64,000 nt of DNA from Hydractinia symbiolongicarpus (taxonomy: Eukaryota > Cnidaria > Hydrozoa > Anthoathecata > Hydractiniidae). Below the pieces are notes generated by a model. That model searched no databases. It was not told the origin of the DNA and worked only from the letters and a program-made list of their open reading frames with translations. Position numbers and translations under genes: made by a program. The stretch is from contig NC_079886.1 in assembly GCF_029227915.1 (NCBI RefSeq), forward strand, positions 12,609,501 through 12,673,500, in the 5' to 3' direction. Positions 24,501 through 38,149 of this stretch are shown piece after piece (position 1 is the stretch's first letter; every line of letters starts with the position of its first letter).

Positions 24501-27500
24501 GGCCTTTTGCCGTCTAATAAAGGCTTCACACGTAAATCACGTGGTTTCACCTGCCTGCGCGGGTTACCATTGGACTATTCCTTCCAGTCTCAATGCACTA
24601 CAACGTTCCAAGTGGTTTTCCTCAGCGCTGTGGCCTTACAACACTCTTAACTACGTGCACAGTCCTATAAAGGCTGCAATATAGCCTTTTGCAGTCTAAT
24701 AAAAACCTCGCACGTCAATCACGCGTTTTCACCTGTCTGCGCAGGTTACCATTGGACTATTCCTTCCAGTCTCATTGCACTACAACGTTCCAAGTGGTTT
24801 TCCTCAGCGCTGTGGCCTTAGAACACTCTTAACAACGTGCACAGTCATATAAAGGTTGTAATATGGCTTTTTGCAGTCTAATAAAAGCCTCACACGTAAA
24901 TCACGTGGTTCCATCTGCTTACGCAGGTCACCATTGGACTATTTCTTCCAGTCTCAATGCACTACAACGTTCCAAGTTGTTTTCATTAGCGCCGCTGCCT
25001 TACAACACTCTTAACTACGTGCACAGTCCTATAAAGGCTGCAATATAGCCTTTTGCAGTCTAATAAAAACCTCGCACGTCAATCACGCGGTTTCACCTGT
25101 CTGCGCAGGATACCATTGGACTATTCCTTCCAGTCTCATTGCACTACAACGTTCTAAGTGGTTTTCCTCAGCGCTGTGGCCTTAGAACTCTCTTAACTAT
25201 GTGCACAGTCCTATAAAGGCCGTAATATGGCTTTTTGCAGTCTAATAAAGGCTTCACACGTAAATCACGTGGTTTCACCTGCCTGCGCAGGTTACCATTG
25301 GACTAGCCGTTCCAGTCTCAATGCGCTCTAACGTCCCAAGTCGTTTTCATTAGCGCCGTTGCCTTAGAACACTCTTAACTACGTGCACAGTCATATAAAG
25401 GCTGTAATATGGCCTTTTGAAGTCTAATAAAAGCCTCACACGTAAATCGCGTGGTTCTATCTGCCTGCGCAGGTTGCCATTGGACTATTCCTTCCAGTTT
25501 CATTGCACTACAACGTTCCAAGAGGTTTTCCTCAGCGCTGTGGCCTTAGAACTCTCTTAACTACGTGCACAGTCCTATAAAGGCCGTAATATGGCCTTTT
25601 GCAGTCTAATAAAGGCTTCACACGTAAATCACGTGGTTTCACCTGCCTGCGCAGGTTACCATCGACTAGTCCTTCCAGTCTCAATGAGCTACAACGTCCA
25701 AAGTCGTTTTCATTAGCGCTGTTGCCTTACAACACTCCTAACTACGTGCACAGTCCAATAAGGGGTGTATAGCCATTTGCATTCTAATATAGGCCTCACA
25801 CGTAAATCACGTGGTTTCACCTGCCTGCGCAGGTTACCATTGGACTAGTCCTTCCAGTCTCAATGCGCTACAACGTCCCAAGTCGTTTTCATTAGCGCCG
25901 TTGCCTTACAACACTCTTAACTACGTGCACAGTCCTATAAAGACCGTAATATACCTTTTTGCAGTCCAATAAAGGCCGCACACGTAAATCACGCGGTTTC
26001 AGCTGCCTGCACTGGTTACCATTGGACTTGTCGTTCCAGTCTCAATGCGCTATCACGTCCCAAGTCGTTTTCATTAGTGCCGCTGCCCTACAACACTCTT
26101 AACTACGTGCACAGTCCTATAAAGGCTGCAATATAGCCTTTTGCAGTCTAATAAAAACCTCGCACGTCAATCACGCGTTTTCACCTGTCTGCGCAGGTCA
26201 CCATTGGACTATTCCTTCCAGTCTCATTGCACTACAACGTTCCAAGTGGTTTTCCTCAGCGCTGTGGCCTTAGAACACTCTTAACAACGTGCACAGTCAT
26301 ATAAAGGTTGTAATATGGCTTTTTGCAGTCTAATAAAAGCCTCACACGTAAATCACGTGGTTCCATCTGCTTGCGCAGGTTACCATTGGACTATTCCTTC
26401 CAGTCTCAATGCACTACAACGTTCCAAGTCGTTTTCATTAGCGCCGCTGCCTTACAACACTCTTAACTACGTGCACAGTCCTATAAAGGCTGTAATATGG
26501 CCTTTTGCAGTCTAATAAATGCCTTGCACGTAAATCACGTGGTTTCACCTGCCTGCGCAGGTTACCATTGGACTATTCCTTCCAGTCTCAACGCACTACA
26601 ACGTTCCAAGTTGTTTTCCTCAGCGCTGTGGCCTTAGAACTCTCTTAAGTATGTGCACAGTCCTATAAAGGCCGTAATATGGCCTTTTGCAGTCTAATAA
26701 AAACCTCGCACGTCAATCACGCGTTTTCACCTGTCTGCGCAGGTTACCATTGGACTTGTCGTTCCAGTCTCAATGCGCTATCACGTCCCAAGTCGTTTTC
26801 CTTAGCGCCGCTGCCTTACAACACTCTTAACTACGTGCACAGTCCTGTAAAGCCTGTAATATGGCCTTTTGCAGTGTAATAAAGGCCTTGCACGTAAATC
26901 ACGTAGTTTCACCTGCCTGCGCATTTTACCATTGGACTATTCCTTCCAGTCTCAATGCACTACAACGTTCCAGGTGGTTTTCCTCAGCGCTGTGGCCTTA
27001 GAACTCTCTTAACTATGTGCACAGTCCTATAAAGGCCGTAATATGGCTTTTTGCAGTCTAATAAAGGCTTCATACGTAGATCACGTGGTTTCACCTGCCT
27101 GCGCAGGTTACCATTGGACTATTCCTTCCAGTCTCAATGCAATACAACGTTCCAAGTGGTTTTCCTCAGCGCTGTGGCCTTACAACACTCTTAACTACGT
27201 GCACAGTCCTATAAAGGCTGCAATATAGCCTTTTGCAGTCTAAGAAAAACCTCGCACGTCAATCACGCGTTTTCACCTTTCTGCGCAGGTTACCATTGGA
27301 CTATTCCTTCCAGTCTCATTGCACTACAACGTTCCAAGTGGTTTTCCTCAGCGCTGTGGCCTTAGAACACTCTTAACAACGTGCACAGTCATATAAAGGT
27401 TGTAATATGGCTTTTTGCAGTCTAATAAAAGCCTCACACGTAAATCACGTGGTTTCACCTGCCTGCACAGGTTACCATCGACTAGTCCTTCCAGTCTCAA

Positions 27501-28616
27501 TGCGCTACAACGTCCAAAGTCGTTTTCATTGGCGCTGTTGCCTTACAACACTCCTAACTACGTGCACAGTCCAATAAAGGGTGTATAGCCATTTGCAGTC
27601 TAATATAGGCCTCACACGTAAATCACGTGGTTTCACCTGCCTGCGCAGGTTACCATTGGACTAGTCCTTCCAGTCTCAATGCGCTACAACGTCCCAAGTC
27701 GTTTTCATTAGCGCCGTTGCCTTACAACACTCTTAACTACGTGCACAGTCCTATAAAGACCGTAATATACCTTTTTGCAGTCCAATAAAGTCCGCACACG
27801 TAAATCACGGGGTTCCATCTGCCTGCGCAGGTTACCATTGGACTATTCCTGCCAGTCTCAATGCACTACAACGTTCCAAGTGGTTTTCCTCAGCGCTGTG
27901 GCCTTACAACACTCTTAACTACGTGCACAGTCCTATAAAGACTGAATATACCTTTTTGCAGTCCAATAAAGTCTGCACACGTAAATCACGTGGTTCCATC
28001 TGCCTGCGCAGGTTACCATTGGACTATTCCTGCCAGTCTCAATGCACTACAACGTCCCAAGTCGTTTTCAATAGCGCCGTTGCCTTACAACACTCTTAAC
28101 TACGTGCACAGTCCTATAAAGACCGAATATACCTTTTTGCAGTGCAATAAAGTCCGCACACGTAAATCACGTGGTTCCATCTGCCTGCGCAGGTTACCAT
28201 TGGACTATTCCTGCCAGTCTCAATGCACTACAACGTCCCAAGTCATTTTCAATAGCGCCATTGCCTTACAACACCCTTAACTACGTGCACAGTCCTATAA
28301 AGACCGTAATATACCTTTTTGCAGTCCAATAAAGGTTGCACACGTAAATCACGCGGTTTCAGCTGCCTGCACTGGTTACCATTGGACTTGTCGTTCCAGT
28401 CTCAATGCGCTATCACGTCCCAAGTCGTTTTCATTAGCTCCGCTGCCGTACAACACTCTTAACTGCGTGCACAGTCCTATAAAGGCTGTAATATGGCCTT
28501 TTGCAGTCTAATAAAGGCCTTGCACGTAAATCACGTGGTTTCACCTGCCTGCGCAGGTTACCATTGGACTATTCCTTCCAGTCTCAATGCACTACAACGT
28601 ACCAAGTGGTTTTCCA
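18940..28616. repeat. ~9.6-kb higher-order repeat, copy 1
   Basis: This region matches about 28.66-38.15 kb. The offset is 9713 bp over 18.9-22.87 kb, 9715 after a 2-bp length change near 32590, 9896 around 23.64-23.9 kb (one monomer missing here) and 9533 from 24.2 to 28.616 kb (two monomers missing in copy 2). It overlaps the end of the second 8911-bp copy, so the 9.6-kb event followed or used that unit. Differences seen by eye include GCCGTCTAAT at about 24509 against GCAGTCTAAT at 34042. Confidence 0.93.
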
Positions 28617-28766
28617 CGTCAATCACGCGGTTTCACCTGTCTGCGCAGGATACCATTGGACTATTCCTTCCAGTCTCAATGCACTACAACGTTCCAAGTG
28701 GTTTTCCTCAGCGCTGTGGCCTTAGAACTCTCTTAACTATGTGCACAGTCCAATAAAGGCCGTAAT
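28493..28766. repeat. Out-of-register chimeric monomer (274 bp) joining the two 9.6-kb copies
   Basis: The monomer starting at 28493 runs to GTGGTTTTCC at 28616 and then jumps to ACGTCAATCACGCGG, a segment that belongs about 25 bp after a monomer start. The next regular start is at 28767, so the unit spans 274 bp, about one and a half monomers. The matching position in copy 2 (38149) continues normally into TCAGCGCTGTGG. This is the physical junction between the two 9.6-kb copies and one of only two register breaks I found. Confidence 0.92.
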
Positions 28767-31700
28767 ATGGCTTTTTGCAGTCTAATAAAAGCCTTACACG
28801 TAAATCGCGTGGTTCCATCTGCCTGCGCAGGTTACCATTGGACTATATCTTCCAGTCTCATTGCACTACAACGTTCCAAGTGGTTTTCCTCAGCGCTGTG
28901 GCCTTAGAACACTCTTAACAACGTGCACAGTCATATAAAGGTTGTAATATGGCTTTTTGCAGTCTAATAAAAGCCTCACACGTAAATCACGTGGTTCCAT
29001 CTGCTTGCGCAGGTTACCATTGGACTATTCCTTCCAGTCTCAATGCACTACAACGTTCCAAGTCGTTTTCATTAGCGCCGCTGCCTTACAACACTCTTAA
29101 CTACGTGCACAGTCCTATAAAGGCTGTAATATGGCCTTTTGCAGTCTAATAAATGCCTTGCACGTAAATCACGTGGTTTCACCTGCCTGTGCAGGTTACC
29201 ATTGGACTATTCCTTCCAGTCTCAACGCACTACAACGTTCCAAGTTGTTTTCCTTAGCGCTGTGGCCTTAGAACTCTCTTAAGTATGTGCACAGTCCTAA
29301 AAAGGCCGTAATATGGCTTTTTGCAGTCTAATAAAGGCTTCACACGTAAATCACGTGGTTTCACCTGCCTGCGCAGGTTACCATTGGACTATTCCTTCCA
29401 GTCTCAATGCACTACAACGTTCCAAGTGGTTTTCCTCAGCGCTGTGGCCTTACAACACTCTTAACTACGTGCACAGTCCTATAAAGGCTGCAATATAGCC
29501 TTTTGCAGTCTAATAAAAACCTCGCACGTCAATCACGCGTTTTCACCTGTCTGCGCAGGTTACCATTGGACTTGTCGTTCCAGTCTCAATGCGCTATCAC
29601 GTCCCAAGTCGTTTTCCTTAGCGCCGCTGCCTTACAACACTCTTAACTACGTGCACAGTCCTGTAAAGTCTGTAATATGGCCTTTTGCAGTGTACTAAAG
29701 GCCTTGCACGTAAATCACGTAGTTTCACCTGCCTGCGCATGTTACCATTGGACTTGTCGTTCCAGTCTCAATGCACTACAACGTTCCAAGTGGTTTTCCT
29801 CAGCGCTGTGGCCTTAGAACTCTCTTAACTATGTGCACAGTCCTATAAAGGCCGTAATATGGCTTTTTGCAGTCTAATAAAGGCTTCACACGTAAATCAC
29901 GTGGTTTCACCTGCCTGCGCAGGTTACCATTGGACTATTCCTTCCAGTCTCAATGCAATACAACGTTCCAAGTGGTTTTCCTCAGCGCTGTGGCCTTACA
30001 ACACTCTTAACTACGTGCACAGTCCTATAAAGGCTGCAATATAGCCTTTTGCAGTCTAATAAAAACCTCGCACGTCAATCACGCGTTTTCACCTGTCTGC
30101 GCAGGTTACCATTGGACTATTCCTTCCAGTCTCATTGCACTACAACGTTCCAAGTGGTTTTCCTCAGCGCTGTGGCCTTAGAACACTCTTAACAACGTGC
30201 GCAGTCATATAAAGGTTGTAATATGGCTTTTTGCAGTCTAATAAAAGCCTCACACGTAAATCACGTGGTTCCATCTGCTTGCGCAGGTTACCATTGGACT
30301 ATTCCTTCCAGTCTCAATGCACTACAACGTTCCAAGTCGTTTTCATTAGCGCCGCTGCCTTACAACACTCTTAACTACGTGCACAGTCCTATAAAGGCTG
30401 CAATATAGCCTTTTGCAGTATAATAAAAACCTCGCACGTCAATCACGCGGTTTCACCTGTCTGCGCAGGATACCATTGGACTATTCCTTCCAGTCTCATT
30501 GCACTACAACGTTCCAAGTGGTTTTCCTCAGCGCTGTGGCCTTAGAACTCTCTTAACTATGTGCACAGTCCTATAAAGGCCGTAATATGGCTTTTTGCAG
30601 TCTAATAAAGGCTTCACACGTAAATCACGTGGTTTCACCTGCCTGCTCAGGTTACCATTGGACTAGCCGTTCCAGTCTCAATGCGCTCTAACGTCCCAAG
30701 TCGTTTTCATTAGCGCCGTTGCCTGAGAACACTCTTAACTACGTGCACAGTCATATAAAGGCTGTAATATGGCCTTTTGAAGTCTAATATAGGCCTCACA
30801 CGTAAATCACGTGGTTTCACCTGCCTGCGCAGGTTACCATTGGACTAGTCCTTCCAGTCTCAATGCGCTACAACGTCCCAAGTCGTTTTCTTTAGCGCCG
30901 TTGCCTTACAACACTCTTAACTACGTGCACAGTCCTATAAAGACCGTAATATACCTTTTTGCAGTCCAATAAAGTCCGCACACGTAAATCACGGGGTTCC
31001 ATCTGCCTGCGCAGATTACCATTGGACTATTCCTGCCAGTCTCAATGCACTACAACGTCCCAAGTCGTTTTCAATAACGCCGTTGCCTTACAACACTCTT
31101 AACTACGTGCACAGTCCTATAAAGACCGAATATACCTTTTTGCAGTGCAATAAAGTCCGCACACGTAAATCACGTGGTTCCATCTGCCTGCGCAGGTTAC
31201 CATTGGACTATTCCTGCCAGTCTCAATGCACTACAACGTCCCAAGTCATTTTCAATAGCGCCATTGCCTTACAACACTCTTAACTACGTGCACAGTCCTA
31301 TAAAGACCGTAATATACCTTTTTGCAGTCCAATAAAGGCCGCACACGTAAATCACGCGGTTTCAGCTGCCTGCACTGGTTACCATTGGACTTGTCGTTCC
31401 AGTCTCAATGCGCTATCACGTCCCAAGTCGTTTTCATTAGCGCCGCTGCCTTACAACACTCTTAACTACGTGCACAGTCCTATAAAGGCTGCAATATGGC
31501 CTTTTGCAGTCTAATAAAATTTTCGCACATCAATCACGCGGTTTCACCTGTCTGCGCAGGTTACCATTGGACTAGTCCTTCCATTCTCAATGCGCTACAA
31601 CGTCCCAAGTCGTTTTTATTAGCGCCGCTGCCTTACAACACTCTTAACTGCGTGCACAGTCCTATAAAGGCTGTAATATGGCCTTTTGCAGTCTAATAAA

Positions 31701-32582
31701 GGCCTTGCACGTAAATCACGTGGTTTCACCTGCCTGCGCAGGTTACCATTGGACTATTCCTTCCAGTCTCAATGCACTACAACGTTCCAAGTGGTTTTCT
31801 TCAGCGCTGTGGCCTTAGAACTCTCTTAACTATGTGCACAGTCCAATAAAGGCCGTAATATGGCCTTTTGCAGTCTAATAAAGGCTTCACACGTAAATCA
31901 CGTGGTTTCACCTGCCTGCGCAGGTTACCATTGACTAGTCCTTTCAGTCTCAATGCGCTACTACGTCCCAAGTCGTTTTCATTAGCGCTGTTCCCTTAGA
32001 ACACTCTTAACAACGTGCACAGTCATATAAAGGTTGTAATATGGCTTTTTGCAGTCTAATAAAAGCCTTACACGTAAATCGCGTGGTTCCATCTGCCTGC
32101 GCAGGTTACCATTGGACTATATCTTCCAGTCTCATTGCACTACAACGTTCCAAGAGGTTTTCCTCAGCGCTGTGGCCTTAGAACTCTCTTAACTATGTGC
32201 ACAGTCCTATAAAGGCCGTAATATGGCCATTTGCAGTCTAATAAAGGCTTCACACGTAAATCACGTGGTTTCACCTGCCTGCGCAGGTTACCATTGACTA
32301 GTCCTTCCAGTCTCAATGCGCTACAACGTCCAAGGTCGTTTTCATTAGCGCTGTTGCCTTACAACACTCCTAACTACGTGCACAGTCCAATAAAGGGTGT
32401 ATAGCCTTTTGCAGTCTAATAAAGGCCTCACACGTAAATCACGTGGTTTCACCTGCCTGCGCAGGTTACCATTGGACTAGACCTTCCAGTCTCAATGCGC
32501 TAAAACGTCCCAAGTCGTTTTTATTAGCGCTGTTGCCTTACAACACTCTTAACTACGTGCACAGTCCAATAAAGGGTGTATA

Positions 32583-32598
32583 GCCTTTTTCGATGTCT
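32583..32598. repeat. Local cluster of changes (CCTTTTTCGATGTC)
   Basis: Where the partner at about 22870 reads AGCCATTTGCAGTC, this copy reads AGCCTTTTTCGATGTC. It is 2 bp longer and loses the CAGTC anchor. It looks like a small complex mutation or a local sequencing or assembly error. Confidence 0.8.
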
Positions 32599-33339
32599 AA
32601 TAAAGGCCTCACACGTAAATCACGTGGTTTCACCTGCCTGCGCAGGTTACCATTGGACTATTCCTGCCAGTCTCATTGCACTACAACGTTCCAAAATGTT
32701 TTCCTCAGCGCTGTCGCCTTAGAACTCTCTTAACTATGTGCACAGTCCTATAAAGGCCGTATTATGGCCTTTTGCAGTCTAATAAAGGCTTCACACGTAA
32801 ATCACGTGGTTTCACCTGCCTGCGCAGGTTACCATTGACTAGTCCTTCCAATCTCAATGCGCTACAACGTCCAAAGTCGTTTTTATTAGCGCTGTTGCCT
32901 TACAACACTCCTAACTACGTGCACAGTCCAATAAAGGGTGTATAGCCATTTGCAGTCTAATAAAGGCCTCACACGTAAATCACGTGGTTTCACCTGCCTG
33001 CGCAGGTTACCATTGGACTATTCCTGCCAGTCTCAATGCACTACAACGTTCCAAGTGGTTTTCCTCAGCGCTGTGGCCTTACAACACTCTTAACTACGTG
33101 CACAGTCCTATAAAGGCTGTAATATGGCCTTTTGCAGTCTAATAAAAGCCTCACACGTAAATCGCGTGGTTCCATCTGCCTGCACAGGTTACCATTGGAC
33201 TATTCCTTCCAGTCTCATTGCACTACAACGTTCCAAGTGGTTTTCCTCAGCGCTGTCGCCTTAGAACTCTCTTAACTATGTGCACAGTCCAATAAAGGCG
33301 TAATATGGCCTTTTGCAGTCTAATAAAGGCTTCACACGT

Positions 33340-33520
33340 AAATCACGTGGTTTCACCTGCATGCGCAGGTTACCATTGACTAGTCCTTCCAGTCTCAATG
33401 CGCTACAACGTCCTAAGTCGTTTTCATTAGCGCTGTTGCCTTAGAACACTCTTAACAACGTGCACAGTCATATAAAGGTTGTAATATGGCTTTTTGCAGT
33501 CTAATAAAAGCCTCACACGT
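33340..33520. repeat. Monomer present here but missing from the partner copy near 23.62 kb
   Basis: The offset between the 9.6-kb copies changes from 9715 to 9896, i.e. by 181 bp, across this point. This copy has an ACCTGCATGCGCAGG monomer followed by a GGTTCCATCTGCC monomer. Near 23.62 kb a single monomer joins the left part of the first to the right part of the second. Confidence 0.8.
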
Positions 33521-33667
33521 AAATCACGTGGTTCCATCTGCCTGCGCAGGTTACCATTGGACTATTCCTTCCAGTCTCAATGCACTACAACGTTCCAAGT
33601 GGTTTTCCTCAGCGCTGTGGCCTTAAAACTCTCTTAACTATGTGCACAGTCCTATAAAAGCTGTAAT

Positions 33668-33849
33668 ATGGCTTTTTGCAGTCTAATAAAGGCTTCACAC
33701 GTAAATCACGTGGTTTCACCTGCCTGCGCAGGTTACCATTGGACTAGTCCTTCCATTCTCAATGCGCTACAACGTCCCAAGTCGTTTTTATTAGCGCCGC
33801 TGCCTTACAACACTCCTAACTGCGTGCACAGTCCTATAAAGGCTGTAAT
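33668..33849. repeat. Hybrid monomer marking a 363-bp (2-monomer) loss
   Basis: Its left half equals the monomer at 23772 (GGCTTCACACGTAAATCACG) and its right half equals the monomer at 24135 (CTAGTCCTTCCATTCTC). The offset between the 9.6-kb copies falls from 9896 to 9533 here. The junction lies within the shared GGTTACCATTGGACTAGTCC stretch, so a crossover between homologous monomers explains it. Confidence 0.88.
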
Positions 33850-36800
33850 ATGGCCTTTTGCAGTCTAATAAAGGCCTTGCACGTAAATCACGTGGTTTCA
33901 CCTGCCTGCGCAAGTTACCATTGGACTATTCCTTCCAGTCTCAATGCACTACAACGTTCCAAGTGGTTTTCCTCAACGCTGTGGCCTTACAACTCTCTTA
34001 ACTATGTGCACAGTCCAATAAAGGCCGTAATATGGCCTTTTGCAGTCTAATAAAGGCTTCACACGTAAATCACGTGGTTTCACCTGCCTGCGCGGGTTAC
34101 CATTGGACTATTCCTTCCAGTCTCAATGCACTACAACGTTCCAAGTGGTTTTCCTCAGCGCTGTGGCCTTACAACACTCTTAACTACGTGCACAGTCCTA
34201 TAAAGGCTGCAATATAGCCTTTTGCAGTCTAATAAAAACCTCGCACGTCAATCACGCGTTTTCACCTGTCTGCGCAGGTTACCATTGGACTATTCCTTCC
34301 AGTCTCATTGCACTACAACGTTCCAAGTGGTTTTCCTCAGCGCTGTGGCCTTAGAACACTCTTAACAACGTGCACAGTCATATAAAGGTTGTAATATGGC
34401 TTTTTGCAGTCTAATAAAAGCCTCACACGTAAATCACGTGGTTCCATCTGCTTACGCAGGTCACCATTGGACTATTTCTTCCAGTCTCAATGCACTACAA
34501 CGTTCCAAGTTGTTTTCATTAGCGCCGCTGCCTTACAACACTCTTAACTACGTGCACAGTCCTATAAAGGCTGCAATATAGCCTTTTGCAGTCTAATAAA
34601 AACCTCGCACGTCAATCACGCGGTTTCACCTGTCTGCGCAGGATACCATTGGACTATTCCTTCCAGTCTCATTGCACTACAACGTTCTAAGTGGTTTTCC
34701 TCAGCGCTGTGGCCTTAGAACTCTCTTAACTATGTGCACAGTCCTATAAAGGCCGTAATATGGCTTTTTGCAGTCTAATAAAGGCTTCACACGTAAATCA
34801 CGTGGTTTCACCTGCCTGCGCAGGTTACCATTGGACTAGCCGTTCCAGTCTCAATGCGCTCTAACGTCCCAAGTCGTTTTCATTAGCGCCGTTGCCTTAG
34901 AACACTCTTAACTACGTGCACAGTCATATAAAGGCTGTAATATGGCCTTTTGAAGTCTAATAAAAGCCTCACACGTAAATCGCGTGGTTCTATCTGCCTG
35001 CGCAGGTTGCCATTGGACTATTCCTTCCAGTTTCATTGCACTACAACGTTCCAAGAGGTTTTCCTCAGCGCTGTGGCCTTAGAACTCTCTTAACTACGTG
35101 CACAGTCCTATAAAGGCCGTAATATGGCCTTTTGCAGTCTAATAAAGGCTTCACACGTAAATCACGTGGTTTCACCTGCCTGCGCAGGTTACCATCGACT
35201 AGTCCTTCCAGTCTCAATGAGCTACAACGTCCAAAGTCGTTTTCATTAGCGCTGTTGCCTTACAACACTCCTAACAACGTGCACAGTCCAATAAGGGGTG
35301 TATAGCCATTTGCATTCTAATATAGGCCTCACACGTAAATCACGTGGTTTCACCTGCCTGCGCAGGTTACCATTGGACTAGTCCTTCCAGTCTCAATGCG
35401 CTACAACGTCCCAAGTCGTTTTCATTAGCGCCGTTGCCTTACAACACTCTTAACTACGTGCACAGTCCTATAAAGACCGTAATATACCTTTTTGCAGTCC
35501 AATAAAGGCCGCACACGTAAATCACGCGGTTTCAGCTGCCTGCACTGGTTACCATTGGACTTGTCGTTCCAGTCTCAATGCGCTATCACGTCCCAAGTCG
35601 TTTTCATTAGTGCCGCTGCCCTACAACACTCTTAACTACGTGCACAGTCCTATAAAGGCTGCAATATAGCCTTTTGCAGTCTAATAAAAACCTCGCACGT
35701 CAATCACGCGTATTCACCTGTCTGCGCAGGTCACCATTGGACTATTCCTTCCAGTCTCATTGCACTACAACGTTCCAAGTGGTTTTCCTCAGCGCTGTGG
35801 CCTTAGAACACTCTTAACAACGTGCACAGTCATATAAAGGTTGTAATATGGCTTTTTGCAGTCTAATAAAAGCCTCACACGTAAATCACGTGGTTCCATC
35901 TGCTTGCGCAGGTTACCATTGGACTATTCCTTCCAGTCTCAATGCACTACAACGTTCCAAGTCGTTTTCATTAGCGCCGCTGCCTTACAACACTCTTAAC
36001 TACGTGCACAGTCCTATAAAGGCTGTAATATGGCCTTTTGCAGTCTAATAAATGCCTTGCACGTAAATCACGTGGTTTCACCTGCCTGCGCAGGTTACCA
36101 TTGGACTATTCCTTCCAGTCTCAACGCACTACAACGTTCCAAGTTGTTTTCCTCAGCGCTGTGGCCTTAGAACTCTCTTAAGTATGTGCACAGTCCTATA
36201 AAGGCCGTAATATGGCCTTTTGCAGTCTAATAAAAACCTCGCACGTCAATCACGCGTTTTCACCTGTCTGCGCAGGTTACCATTGGACTTGTCGTTCCAG
36301 TCTCAATGCGCTATCACGTCCCAAGTCGTTTTCCTTAGCGCCGCTGCCTTACAACACTCTTAACTACGTGCACAGTCCTGTAAAGCCTGTAATATGGCCT
36401 TTTGCAGTGTAATAAAGGCCTTGCACGTAAATCACGTAGTTTCACCTGCCTGCGCATTTTACCATTGGACTATTCCTTCCAGTCTCAATGCACTACAACG
36501 TTCCAGGTGGTTTTCCTCAGCGCTGTGGCCTTAGAACTCTCTTAACTATGTGCACAGTCCTATAAAGGCCGTAATATGGCTTTTTGCAGTCTAATAAAGG
36601 CTTCATACGTAGATCACGTGGTTTCACCTGCCTGCGCAGGTTACCATTGGACTATTCCTTCCAGTCTCAATGCAATACAACGTTCCAAGTGGTTTTCCTC
36701 AGCGCTGTGGCCTTACAACACTCTTAACTACGTGCACAGTCCTATAAAGGCTGCAATATAGCCTTTTGCAGTCTAAGAAAAACCTCGCACGTCAATCACG

Positions 36801-38149
36801 CGTTTTCACCTTTCTGCGCAGGTTACCATTGGACTATTCCTTCCAGTCTCATTGCACTACAACGTTCCAAGTGGTTTTCCTCAGCGCTGTGGCCTTAGAA
36901 CACTCTTAACAACGTGCACAGTCATATAAAGGTTGTAATATGGCTTTTTGCAGTCTAATAAAAGCCTCACACGTAAATCACGTGGTTTCACCTGCCTGCA
37001 CAGGTTACCATCGACTAGTCCTTCCAGTCTCAATGCGCTACAACGTCCAAAGTCGTTTTCATTGGCGCTGTTGCCTTACAACACTCCTAACTACGTGCAC
37101 AGTCCAATAAAGGGTGTATAGCCATTTGCAGTCTAATATAGGCCTCACACGTAAATCACGTGGTTTCACCTGCCTGCGCAGGTTACCATTGGACTAGTCC
37201 TTCCAGTCTCAATGCGCTACAACGTCCCAAGTCGTTTTCATTAGCGCCGTTGCCTTACAACACTCTTAACTACGTGCACAGTCCTATAAAGACCGTAATA
37301 TACCTTTTTGCAGTCCAATAAAGTCCGCACACGTAAATCACGGGGTTCCATCTGCCTGCGCAGGTTACCATTGGACTATTCCTGCCAGTCTCAATGCACT
37401 ACAACGTTCCAAGTGGTTTTCCTCAGCGCTGTGGCCTTACAACACTCTTAACTACGTGCACAGTCCTATAAAGACTGAATATACCTTTTTGCAGTCCAAT
37501 AAAGTCTGCACACGTAAATCACGTGGTTCCATCTGCCTGCGCAGGTTACCATTGGACTATTCCTGCCAGTCTCAATGCACTACAACGTCCCAAGTCGTTT
37601 TCAATAGCGCCGTTGCCTTACAACACTCTTAACTACGTGCACAGTCCTATAAAGACCGAATATACCTTTTTGCAGTGCAATAAAGTCCGCACACGTAAAT
37701 CACGTGGTTTCATCTGCCTGCGCAGGTTACCATTGGACTATTCCTGCCAGTCTCAATGCACTACAACGTCCCAAGTCATTTTCAATAGCGCCATTGCCTT
37801 ACAACACCCTTAACTACGTGCACAGTCCTATAAAGACCTTAATATACCTTTTTGCAGTCCAATAAAGGCCGCACACGTAAATCACGCGGTTTCAGCTGCC
37901 TACACTGGTTACCATTGGACTTGTCGTTCCAGTCTCAATGCGCTATCACGTCCCAAGTCGTTTTCATTAGCTCCGCTGCCGTACAACACTCTTAACTGCG
38001 TGCACAGTCCTATAAAGGCTGTAATATGGCCTTTTGCAGTCTAATAAAGGCCTTGCACGTAAATCACGTGGTTTCACCTGCCTGCGCAGGTTACCATTGG
38101 ACTATTCCTTCCAGTCTCAATGCACTACAACGTACCAAGTGGTTTTCCT

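Larger units (their letters stand above)
28655..38149. repeat. ~9.6-kb higher-order repeat, copy 2
   Basis: This is the partner of 18940-28616. Shared landmarks are 19236/28949, 20510/30223, 21783/31496, 24863/34396, 26679/36212 and 27990/37523. Substitutions seen by eye include CCTAACAACG against CCTAACTACG (about 35271/25738), GCGTATTCAC against GCGTTTTCAC (about 35709/26176) and AAAGGCCGCAC against AAAGGTTGCAC (about 37863/28330). Confidence 0.93.
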
